From contig JARVKI010000048.1 in the NCBI GenBank assembly GCA_036674765.1, positions 186,001-250,000 of the forward strand: DNA of 64,000 nt, read 5' to 3'. The notes under the pieces were generated by a model. That model did not search any database, was not told the origin of the DNA, and saw only the letters and a program-made list of their open reading frames with translations. Shown here piece by piece: positions 12,173-22,264 of this stretch. The stretch is from Seiridium cupressi (lineage: Eukaryota; Ascomycota; Sordariomycetes; Amphisphaeriales; Sporocadaceae). The first letter of the stretch is position 1. Each line of letters begins with the position of its first letter. A program made the position numbers and the translations under genes.

Positions 12173-14456
12173 CTCATCCAGCTATAGTGTGAGTCGCCAT
12201 TCATAGAAAGACGTCGTTGGTTGGGAGTGTTTCCGCTATTCTATCAAAATGGTAATCAGGTCGTTGTTTTTGTCTCCAAAGCTTGCGAGAGGAAGAAGCG
12301 TCATGCTTTGTCGAGTATGTACCGGTCCGATTGATGGGATGTCTCATTTGGCCACTTACCACGCTGCTTCAGGTCTTTGTATCAATCGGGCGAAGCACAA
12401 TCGCAAGCTTAACGTGCCATGGGCAAATTACACCCACAAAGCACGCGCAGTAGGCGGGCGAGCGCCGAGCAGAAGGCACACCTACCTCAGTTACACACAT
12501 CTGGTTATTGGAAGCTGCAGCTTACGGCAAGCATCAGCCTGCAAGGTGATGCGAAGTACTTCCTCGTTCGATCGAGTGAGATTCGGGCCCTGTAAAACCT
12601 GCAGTACTTTTCAACAGCCTCCGGGGTGGCTGGTGATGACGGGTACATTAGTAATGTCTCTTGTATCACCCGAGAGCCAGGGAGCCCATATGAGAGGAGG
12701 TTAGCACTTGCAGCACCGCGGGGGTCACCGGCTGGAGACCCCCTGCCTAGGCGACAACCGGCGATTTCAGGGTAGGTCAACGCTGTAAGCTAATGCCGGA
12801 CCTAGCGCCACATGCTGACACCACAGGCTGCTGTCATTTCCACGAGCCTCCCGGTGTCGAGCTCGGAGTGTCTAATAAGCCGTAGCCCGCTATGGGCCAT
12901 CCCGTAACATAGTTAATCGTAGAAGTTTGTTGAAATTCTAGAAGTCTAGCTCTTCCTGTAACATCCTTGAGAACCACTAACGCAGGGTCTCGTTAAAAAG
13001 TGCGAAACCCTGACGGAAGGGCATTCCAGAATTTCTGGTTGCTGGCAGCCCGGCTGAATGGCGTCAACGGGCGTCCCACGCTAATGGCAGAGAAGCTTGG
13101 CGCTGAAAGAAAATCAAAGCCAGGCCCGTCGTCTGTAATGTGTGTTTTCGTCGCTTTTTGCACAGCACAGGATAATCACCTCTCGTTACGATGGACCGGC
13201 ATTGGTGAATGGCTGTCAAGTCACATAGCATGTTTACTTATTTGTCCTTGCACATTCGCAATTGGTGTATAATACCTTCCGTAAGACGCACAACGCGACG
13301 GTGATGACTCATGCCTTGCACGTGTGCAACCGATATATCTTACAATTCCTGGGCCAAAGGAGACAGTCGCCTGACAGTAAGCACGATCGAGGACTGAGGG
13401 AATGAGAGGGAGATTGTTGCAGCAAACTTTACGCACGAACGAGGCTAGACTGCGGATGTCTTCATATCCGGAGGAGTCGTAAACTTTGTGAACTGGAGCC
13501 ATTACTTGAGCGATATAGTTCTCAAATAATCGTCACATTAGTGATCCCTTTTCTGGGAGGCCTCTCATACCCATCGCGTCCATTAGTAGCTCCCAATTGG
13601 CTCTCGCACCCAGCCTTGCAGATATGTTGAGCGACAAAGGATGCAACGATATAGTACTTACATGAGGCATAGTGACAGAGTGGAATGGATTTCGGTGCAT
13701 TTCCCCCTCGACCAGGGATACCCTGACTAGCAGTCGCTACTACTGCAAGCCATTGGTACCCGCAATCCTGTAGATTCCCTTCTTGCGACTTAATGCAGCC
13801 GCGATGCAACAGAAAGTGTCCGCAGAAAGCCTCGTGTCGACATAGATGCCAAGATCGGCGAACATCCCTTGTAAGATCTCGGGGTTCGTGTGAAGGCAGG
13901 TGAGTATTATTCCAGGTTGGCCGACGTGTCACATACCTTTTCCATGACTTTCCAAACTCCATGTTGCCATTCACCAAGATCAGATTACCCCGACCATGCC
14001 CCTTCTTTTGGTTCGGGTGACGGACCGACGACCCTCACGGGAACTCAGAGAGCACGTGGCCGCCACATGGACTCGGGGCCCAGTCTGCCGGGCCGGCGGT
14101 TGGCTGAACGGTAGCTCCACAACAGTATGGAGGGCCATAGTGGCCCAAGTGCAATCCGGCTGAGATGAAGATGAGGAAGGAGGAGACCATGAGCCAACAG
14201 AGCCGCGGTGTGTCGTTTGGTGAGGTTATGTTATCTGCAGTTCCAATCGGGGACACATCGCGTGGTGTGCTGTTGCATCTCGTTTGAAACAACGTGAGGT
14301 TGAAATCGTACCGTCATTTAGGCTCCCGTTAGAGGTTAGCTTGTCCAAAGAGGAAAAGATGGCTCACAACTCCAGATGGCACCCGATATCGTCAGCCTCG
14401 TGATACTAGAAGTTATATGACTGAGTCTAGAATCGTCGAACGTGCGCTTGATGCCG
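12173..14456. other. gene-poor region upstream of the regulator
   Basis: About 2.3 kb, including the regulator's promoter. Frames at 12249..12704 (+), 13221..13502 (-), 13522..13977 (-) and 14035..14292 (-) show no recognisable domain. The last begins with a hydrophobic stretch (MVSSFLIFISAGLHLG) followed by a CC pair. The downstream frame on the same strand is Cys-rich, but I found no splice model linking them. A small secreted protein relic is possible, not supported. Confidence 0.35.
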
Positions 14457-14566
14457 ATAGTGGTGCAGGGTATATTGGAACATAACCGTTTGAACGATAA
14501 CATCACTACTCACCTAATACGTCACTTTGGCGTGACGGTCAGATGCATCTCAACTAATAGCCCACC
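14457..14566 (+). repeat. degenerate direct repeat, copy A (possible LTR remnant)
   Basis: This stretch is diverged but clearly related to 16163-16273 in the same orientation. Shared blocks include GGGTATATTGG, AACCGTTTG, AACATCA, CCTAATACGTCACTTTGG, ACGGTCA and CTCAACTA in the same order. The start with a TATATTGG box and the order of blocks resemble fungal Copia-type LTRs, but no polyprotein fragment is visible next to it. Retroelement origin is inference; the repeat itself is seen. Confidence 0.55.
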
Positions 14567-16162
14567 CTCTGCGCATCATCTGATCCTGTTCGGGAGATGG
14601 GTGGGATGACAAGCAAGGCTGCTGTAAACTCATCCTGTTCTCTGCGAGCATATCTTCTAGGCAACCTCATGGCACTGGGGGCAAAAGCTTCGTGGATCAA
14701 CAGACCCAGCGCTGCCTTAGAGGATCCATTCTTTCGCTTCTGGTTCCACATTCGGTTGTGCATACCCATGTTGATGGTTCTCGTGATTCACTGTACCAAG
14801 TTGTGATCAATACCAGTAACCGCGAGAATTCGTCATACTTTCTCAGACGTAGAAGTAAATTGGCATCGCCCTAATGCTTGTAGCGGCCTTTTGATGACCT
14901 GTCGCGCATCCTTCAAATCGTCCGAAGGCAAGGGGAGATGCACCGACACTCAATCCGTAGTCATACGTGCTCTCCTGGCTGTTGACCTACCGTTGCTGTG
15001 TTACATGTTTTGTAGAGTTTTTTTATGACATATACGCACCTGAATATACGTGAGTGAACTCCTATTCTCTTGGTCCGTCCGCTTATTGCTTTAGTCTCAT
15101 CTTTGGATGCAGAAGCTGTGTAATAGACGGTCATTGTTGGATTCCATTAGGGTGGAAGCATAGGCGAAAATATCGTACTTGATCCTCTTTCTACTCCCAT
15201 CCAGTCCTCCCCGATGAAGCTATTCCCATATCTCTTTTCCTCACATCCCATTCGTTGGCGAGTTGGCCATTCGGGTTCGTGGCCGAGTCGTTTTTGATTG
15301 GATTGTAGTTGCAAAATCTCCCGCAACTTGATTCTATTCTTCAATCAAGAGTGCCTTGTCCCCATATGTGTTCTTGCAGCGTGTTTATATTTGACATAGC
15401 TGTTCGGAACTTTTATCGCGATAGTGGTAATCTCTGGTTAGGGACCGCAATTATGGACAAAAGAATTCTGAGTTCTGATGAACATGGCACAGCCGCTCTG
15501 AAGGAAGCACTAGAACAACACCGCCCTCGTGTCATCAAACAAGAGCCAGTGTGAGTTCAGCCGTTGGAAGAGCAGTACATTCCTTACGGGTCGGAGAGTC
15601 GGTAATTCGGGATTTACACAAAAACGCCGGTTCGTTGTCTCAGATGGGACTCGGACTCTGTGGCTTCTGTGTCTGCATATTACCGAGCCATTTTACGGGA
15701 TCTGCATCACCTGATGTATATCATGCATTTCTCCTCGTTGTCTAGAGTGGGAGGCATTGCTAAGCAGTGTCACACTGCACTGCCAAGAGGTAGCAGAGCA
15801 TGAAACTACAACGTAGACAACGTAACATGATCACGCGCTTCTCACATAATAGCCTTAGAATGCCCTTGCAGATTCTCGAGGGCCAAGCTAGTTCCCGTTC
15901 GCCGCATACTGCTTTCGCTCTCACACTAGTACGGGGCATAAATACTTTATAGGACTGACTAATGGTCAAGTTTCTGTCCATATTCAATCAATCTAGTCGT
16001 ATAGACCGAGACCTTTTGTCGATTGTGAGCAATATGACAGGCTTACATTCTATCGCAATCAAAAAGCTAAGGCTGGTACTAAGCACATCCAGTGCGCTGC
16101 TAACATAACTTCCCAAGTGAGGCATATACATGAATGGACAAATGACAGCAAGTTTTTAATAC
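14567..16162. other. spacer between the two repeat copies, no gene seen
   Basis: 1.6 kb without convincing coding sequence. Short frames (14554..14769, 14597..14806, 15309..15554, 15760..15987) have no family motifs. No reverse transcriptase, integrase or protease motif is readable in any frame. Confidence 0.4.
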
Positions 16163-16441
16163 AGATGGTGCTGGTACGGGGTATATTGGGAAACAACCGT
16201 TTGGCAGAAAACATCATTACCAACCTAATACGTCACTTTGGTACAACGGTCATTTACACCTCAACTAGTGCCTAAAAGAAAACGCTCTCTTAGTAGAGGC
16301 TCGTTCCAACCACGCTTATATAAACCTCATTGCAACATGTTCCGTTTATATCCGCATAACGGGTATAACCCCATTATGGCGATCAAATCTTGCTACAAAC
16401 TGTCCTTAATACGCTCAAGCGCTGATGCTGGTAGAGCACGA
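16163..16441 (+). repeat. degenerate direct repeat, copy B with LTR-like extension
   Basis: The first 110 bp match copy A at 14457-14566. The continuation to about 16441 has features expected of an LTR and its edge. A TATATAAA box lies at about 16318. It is followed by a short TTTATAT segment. TGCTGGTAGAGCACG near 16428 loosely resembles an initiator-tRNA-type primer-binding site. No coding part of an element follows. Probable solo or truncated LTR of an old Copia-like element. Confidence 0.4.
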
Positions 16442-16669
16442 TAGATATTGCTAGAGACGACATATCTTGAAACTTTTAGAGGCTTGGTTGGGAGGAGCCT
16501 CCATACAGTGCTTAATACGCATTTTCTATGCCCAGTCACATAAATTATGACCATCCAAACATTATGCAATGGCAATTTGGTCATGATCAATGCTACTAAA
16601 CCCACGCCCCTTCCTTCTAGGTATCATACTGTCGTTTCAGTCTCCTCCTGTTTACTCAGACCTCATGTT

Positions 16670-16946
16670 TCAAGCTGGACTCAAGAAGAAGAAAAACTCG
16701 TGATAAACAAGCCCGTAAAGCATGGCGCCAACAAATATGAATGTCCCACCGAGGCCAATTGCCGTCCACATTCTCTCGTCTCTTTTCGACAGACGTGCCA
16801 TCACAAGTGTCTGCGATACTGGTCGTCAATGCAAGCTCGAGCCAACCGGTGATCAGAAACCCTTTGCCGTTGCCTCCATACGCGTTAACTAGGTGGAGCC
16901 CTATTTTGAAAAAGCTCTCAGAGGCGCTTTGTTCTGGTGCTGATTT
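16670..16946 (-). pseudogene. relic of a membrane protein, frameshifted
   Basis: Two adjacent minus-strand frames look like one membrane protein split by a one-base shift near 16810. The upstream frame reads FFKIGLHLVNAYGG and FLITGWLELALTTSIADT. The next frame continues with LVMARLSKRDERMW and a transmembrane stretch (GGTFIFVGAMLYGLVY), then stops at 16670. The family is not recognised. No start or upstream exon could be assigned, so this is a 3' fragment. Confidence 0.4.
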
Positions 16947-17379
16947 CGTTTATTAATTTAAAACATTCTTCTGGAAGTCACTAATAACCGTACCTGATTG
17001 AGTATTGCAGAACTTGAATATGTCAGATCTTATGAGAGTAGGTAACTATCAAAGCAATCAAGTGGTTTCCGGACCTTTTTCTTTCGGAAATCGATGATGG
17101 GCAGAGAGAAGTTTCCATTCAACCACTGTAGAGATTGCACGGGCTCTTTGTTGGTTGGGCATAAGGTAGCTTGAGGGATGATATAGTGTTTATTACCATT
17201 TCGATTGTTTAATGCCATCAAGGTTTGAATTACAGGCCATGGAGTGGTAGCACATCACTCTCGGATTCAGCGGGACCTGGCGTCGTCACGATTGTGGCGC
17301 ATCCGGCATTCGGAAAAGCCCCCGAAGGCTTGGCGATTCCACTAGATAGTCCAATGCTTTCTTAATGGAAGCCTAAAGT

Positions 17380-17551
17380 CTCGGCAATATCACGATCTCC
17401 CTATGGTTGGTCGGTAACGATACCCTGAAAAGGCAGTGGGAGGTAGCTCATACAAGGGAGTGCATAGTGATAGGATAGTGGCCAGAGGCTCGGCAATATC
17501 CAGACGCTCGGTAAGAAAGGCTTGGGCAATAACGCAAGGCTCGGTAATAAC
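17380..17551 (+). repeat. cluster of six degenerate CTCGGYAATA-like motifs
   Basis: Related 11-13 bp motifs recur at about 17380, 17410, 17488, 17506, 17522 and 17538 (CTCGGCAATATC, GTCGGTAACGA, GCTCGGCAATATC, GCTCGGTAAGAA, TTGGGCAATAAC, GCTCGGTAATAAC). The last four are spaced 16-18 bp apart, so part is a decayed short tandem repeat. No gene overlaps. Confidence 0.45.
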
Positions 17552-19073
17552 TAGAGATCATACCATAATATGGAGCTCAATGCAAGTTTGGATTGGTCGA
17601 AAAAGCCAACACTCGAGTACGGGTTTCAATGCCCAAATCTTCTAGGTACAATGTAGTTTAGCGCATGCGACAAGTAACCCAGTCAGACAGGCAACCAGCC
17701 CATTAAAGTCTCAAACGGGAGAGCATGTCATTCTGAGTAAACGAGTTGATGTATCCTCTTTGGAGGTATAGGATGCTTCTTAAAGATAACAATAATGAAA
17801 GTGAAATGAAAAGAGGTGGAAAGGGAATTTTGTTTATTATGGTCGATTTTGGTGCTAAGTTAAAGTCTTGTTCTGGTGGGATCAGTTCCATTGGGCGGGG
17901 TTGGGGTCGAATGTGCTAAAATCTCACCTTTTGGCTTAGCGAATCTAGATCAAGCTGGCAAGCGTGCTGCGCCGTGTCTCGACATAACATGATGATGACT
18001 GGTAAAAGAGAGGTTATTTGGAGACTCGCTTTCCGAGAAGGATAGCTGGTTCTGTATACCAACCACACCATGAATGTGGACGAGATTGACCTTGAAGTCG
18101 AATGCTGGCTGTTGAGGAAGTTTTCACACCCCTAGAACGAATAGCCATCTCTGCAGAACTAAAAATGTTACCTACGGCCATATACCAACAAGCATTAGAT
18201 AGTGACCTCGGACGCGTTTCAGCAAGCTCTAAGGCAGTCGCTCTGTATCAACCAAGTTCACCACCGTGACTATGACAGTGAGGACCAAGATTCCTTGCGA
18301 TCTGTGCAAGGGATATATGATGAAGCAGAGGTAGACGTGTTGGATAATTTTCCAAAAGTTTAACAGGGCCATTATTACAATAACCGTTCCCGCAAGTAGA
18401 ACTGTGTCACTTGTCAGGTTCAACTCCGGGTGTGTATTTGCTAAAACAAGGGAGGCAAACCACGAGAGTGTGATAACTTCAGAAAGAACGAAAAAATTGA
18501 GTCGGTGATCAGACTTTGCTCGTGTTCGTCACAATCTTTTCTATGACCTCTCCATTATATAGACTGGCTACCATCGAGGTTGTTAAATCACATGCTGTCC
18601 AGTAGCATTTACTAACTCTTGGCTTATGTAAATCAGAATTCTGCGGAAGCAAATCTGCCGCGGCCGTATTCACGTCCCGCGCGAGAGGTCTAGAAGTTAT
18701 TCGGCCACGACTGATTAGTCATTTGCTAATTAGTTTGAGGCCTGCTGATACCATCATCATGCAAGTTCTTGACGTGCAGCCGAAGTGGGCCCTGGAGATC
18801 ACTATTGGAGGTTGCGCATATTCACAACCTATGGAGCATCACAGGTCTGTTGTGAATAGGTAACGATCCAAAATTACATTGGAGTCACTTCTACATTCGA
18901 ATATCACCGATGGTTAGACTGACTTCTGAATCACGCACCAAATTGAACCTCATTTATCTTCTCGACTTCTCGACTTGAAAGGCAATCCATTTTCCCGTAA
19001 CACGACATCCCCCAATTGGTACTCACGGCATCAAACTTCACTAAGAATTGGGCGAAAACCGATAGTCATCAAT
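17552..19073. other. gene-poor region with a hydrophobic minus-strand frame
   Basis: The frame at about 18229-18526 (-) has no usable upstream start and encodes about 98 residues. Three hydrophobic stretches are present (VITLSWFASLVLA, TVLLAGTVIVIMALL, ILVLTVIVTVVNLV). It may be a piece of a multi-pass membrane protein. The rest shows nothing. The last 150 bp should hold the promoter of the gene at 19074. Confidence 0.35.
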
Positions 19074-20440
19074 ATGGCCCGAAGGAAAGTTCTCTGGCTA
19101 GTTTCCACGGTCCTCACCATGATCATGGCTGCTGTCGGAACAGAAACTGTCAGTACTCTTGACTCTTTGGTAGTCAGACCAATCAATACTTCGACAAAGT
19201 CTGTGTCGTGCGGCTGTTACACTCCTCCTGCTGACAGCCTCGGTGACATATCAACCACCGAGTCCGCCTCTTCCTTCATGGTGGATACGTCGATATTTCC
19301 CGGATCTCTCACAACGACAAATCCAACGTCCAGCTCGTCAGGCACGACTATTTTCCCTCTACCACCGACAATCGCGCCACCACCCACCAGCTCGGTCGTG
19401 TCTACGACAACCACCCCGAATGCTGCGTCAAGTTCCGCCGGATCCAACGTGTCGACGCCTAACACAAGTATGACCAAGCCTGCTACCGCTTCCTCAAGCT
19501 CCGCAAGCAAACCTACCCCCGGGCAGGTAGACACTGTTACTTGGGTCCTTTCAGACTACACCCTGACGTTCACCGTTACTCAGGGGGCAAGTATGACGTT
19601 GTCTCGAGCTAGTACGTTCACGACTATCTCGAGCGCGAGCAGCACTGGTACAGCGGCAGTGGTTACGGTTACTTCTACTCTGATACTTGATGCCAAGATG
19701 GCGTCAACTACTACCCCGCAATTCGACTCTAGCGCTTCTTCGAGCACAACTTCCGTTGCCGCCAAGCCTACAAAGTATTTCCAACCTCCACTTGATCATC
19801 GTGATGGTTGCGCCAATGAGGACTGCAGCCTGTGCGAGGTTGATTTCGACATGAGTTGCGATGACATGGGGAATGAGTGGTATTGCCACTGTAGATGGCA
19901 TGGAGGTTGGCATGATGTAACTGCTGGCAGCGAGGGCTTATGCAAGCAACCTTGCCCTTCTGGCCAACACCGAACACAAGAGGATAGGTTCGAAGCTTTT
20001 TGGGCCTATCCCCAAGGGTAAGTGGGCAATGTAATCTCCGTGCCAAGTCCGTATTAACCACATCTTCTCAGGTTTTGCGCATGCGCTCCGAATACCAAGT
20101 GCCTGAACTCGTTTAATGATTGCAAGATAACCTGCAATGACAACCAATGGGCACTTTGCGATCCAAGCCATATCAACGAGTAAGTCAAATAACGTCGCGG
20201 CCTTATACAAAGTACGGACTAACCCTCCACAGTGAATGTGTGTGCACAGATAAGCAATGCAGCAAGAAGCCAGAAGGGGCTCAGAAGTATTGCGACAACA
20301 TACTCGGAGGCCAATGTCCCAACGGCTTTAAACCCAGTTGCGTAACCGATGGATATATTAATGGGTAAGTGGGCAGGAACTTTTTCTTCAATGGATGATA
20401 GCTTACCTTTGCCAGTGTATGCAATTGCATTATTTCTTGA
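19074..20440 (+). CDS. secreted Ser/Thr-rich protein with cysteine-rich C-terminal modules
   Basis: Exons 19074..20017, 20072..20179, 20233..20364 and 20416..20440 encode 402 residues. I chose the ATG at 19074 over 18975 because it begins directly with a signal peptide (MARRKVLWLVSTVLTMIMAA). Residues about 45-230 are a Ser/Thr/Pro-rich, likely O-glycosylated stalk. From about residue 245 the protein is packed with Cys (over 20). The first block is in exon 1 (DGCANEDCSLCEVDFDMSC, CHCRWHGGW). Each following exon begins within a few codons of a C-x-C (CAC, CVC, CNC). All three introns are phase 2, so the units look duplicated or shuffled by exon. No catalytic domain and no GPI-type hydrophobic tail are seen. 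A wall or extracellular binding role is plausible; the function is unknown. Confidence 0.8.
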
Positions 20441-21073
20441 GACTACGGGACTGCCGGACAACTTGACAGGCCACTAGATCACGACATGATCACGGGATCG
20501 CTACCGTATATAGCTATGAACTGGTCGGACCCCACGAAAATGGGCTTCTTGAGTCGCGTCATGCGGATTAGGTAGACAAATCAAGTCTTACCCCTTGTAA
20601 TCTTCACGTGCGGGCACTCATGGGATTCTCCATCGTCATCAAATCCATCACTCCAAGGGTCTCTACTCCACCCCCATGCTCTGAAAAAGAGTCCTACATA
20701 GATCCTCCTTTGGATACTCGTGGTGTCGTGTTTCGGCGTAGCGCAACCATGATTTGGATTTTGCAGGACATGGTGATGTAAATCCTTGGGGCCATCTTGT
20801 TTTGGACTTATTTGTAGGGACTCTGGAGGTGCTTGAGGACCTTAGTTGCATGCAAGCTCACGAGTCCTTTGATAAGCAGCCGATGAAAGAAGGTCCAATG
20901 CCTCCTTATTTGGGAAAGTGCCTGCCATGGCTGGGTCGTTCCGTTCGGCCTGCGCAATTGGTCCTCTGATCGAGGTTCTACCCGTCGCTTTCCGATTTGG
21001 CGGAGGGGGCTTTAGGTTCTGCGATGTACAGGATAGGAGGGATATGGGGGATCTAAAGTGTAAAGTCAATGAT
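20441..21073. other. intergenic, no gene seen
   Basis: About 630 bp separate the cysteine-rich gene from the truncated SDR. The missing Rossmann start of that SDR was searched for here in all plus frames and is not present. Confidence 0.5.
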
Positions 21074-21919
21074 ATGCCAACTGTAGAATGCAGTTCGCGG
21101 CGTGAGAATAATATCGTGACCGTCGTGCTAGCATCTCTCGCTGCAAAGGGCATCGAGACACTCGCTCTGGACGTCGTGTCTGCCACTCCCATCGAGACGG
21201 CCGTCGCCTCAATCTCTTCCTCGCTGCCAGATGGCAAGGGTTTGGACATATTCATTAACAACGCGGGGGTTGGCTACCCAATACCGATTGCGGACGTATC
21301 GCTGGACGCGGCAAAGAAGCTCTTTGATCTGAATGTCTGGTCTCAAATCACCGTCACTCAGGCTTTCCTTCCACTTCTCTTGCAGCCGGCTAGCTCTTCA
21401 TCGGGGGGCAGTGCAAACAAAGCCATGACCGTGAACCACAGCTCAGTTACGCCTGTGATGCCGGCCCCATTCAATGGTGTCTGCAACGCATCCAAGGGGG
21501 CGTTAGTCATGTTCACTGGAACAATGCGCCTTGAACTATCTACTTTTGGTATCAGCGTCGTCGAAGTCAAGACGGGTATGGTGCGATCGAGAATTATTCA
21601 CAACAACACATTCAAAGCTGGAGGTGGGCATCTTCCAGAAGGCTGGATCTATGGACCAGCTCGCGAGGCCGTTGAGGAGGCTATGGGACAGGAGAGTCTC
21701 GGCGAGAGGGGTATCTCGGCGGAACAATGGGCCATTGAGGTATCGATACTTCTTTTAGGAGGTAACCCGCCTAGCGTGATCTGGAAAGGGGATGGGGCGT
21801 CCATGATACGGGCGACCGGTGCATTGCCATTTTGTTTGTTTGAAGGTATTATTGAAAGAATGACTAAACTGGTTAAAGCAGAGGATGTTATAAAATGGAG
21901 CAGAAAACGCAACGATTGA
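21074..21919 (+). pseudogene. 5'-truncated, catalytically dead AYR1-like SDR
   Basis: The frame from the ATG at 21074 encodes 281 residues ending intact at 21919. From about residue 17 it follows the AYR1-like family closely (LAAKGIETLALDVVS, INNAGVGYPIPIADV, FNGVCNASKGAL). Two defects stand out. The first beta strand and TGxxxGxG cofactor motif, about 30-35 residues, are absent, and nothing upstream supplies them. The catalytic tyrosine of YNASK is Cys (CNASK). The remaining frame has no stop, so the loss may be recent or the protein may still be made without activity. It is a paralogue of the intact enzyme at 4407-5506 but clearly diverged from it. Confidence 0.75.
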
Positions 21920-22264
21920 TTGATGTATTACGTATAAACGTATAAAATCATTCCTCAGTGAGTGGGCTGGTAGTCTTGTCTAGAAAACTGTTCGCCGCTG
22001 AGTGATCTAGCTGTGAAGTCGAAGCCAGAGTTTCGTTTGCAAGACATGAATTTATAGAGAGAGGCAAATATGGAGAACTTGATTGACCATGGACACCTGG
22101 AAGATTTTACTTGATACAAGGACCTTCAAATCGGGCCCGGATATCGTTATGTACAATGTGAGACGGTTCATATATGCCGCTCGTGGCCATAATGACATTA
22201 CGAGCAGAGGTGGTCAGCACGAATACTCGTGGAATATAGTCTAGTTTACTTGCATTGACTCCAT
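21920..22264. other. convergent intergenic region
   Basis: 345 bp between the SDR relic (+) and the iml2-like gene (-). Nothing else is seen. Confidence 0.5.

Noticed and set aside
12249..12780. Overlapping frames upstream of the regulator
   Set aside because: No motif; the region is more likely the promoter of the regulator.
13522..14292. Possible small secreted cysteine-rich protein (minus strand)
   Set aside because: A hydrophobic start and a Cys-rich downstream frame exist, but no in-phase splice model joins them; left as an unannotated region.
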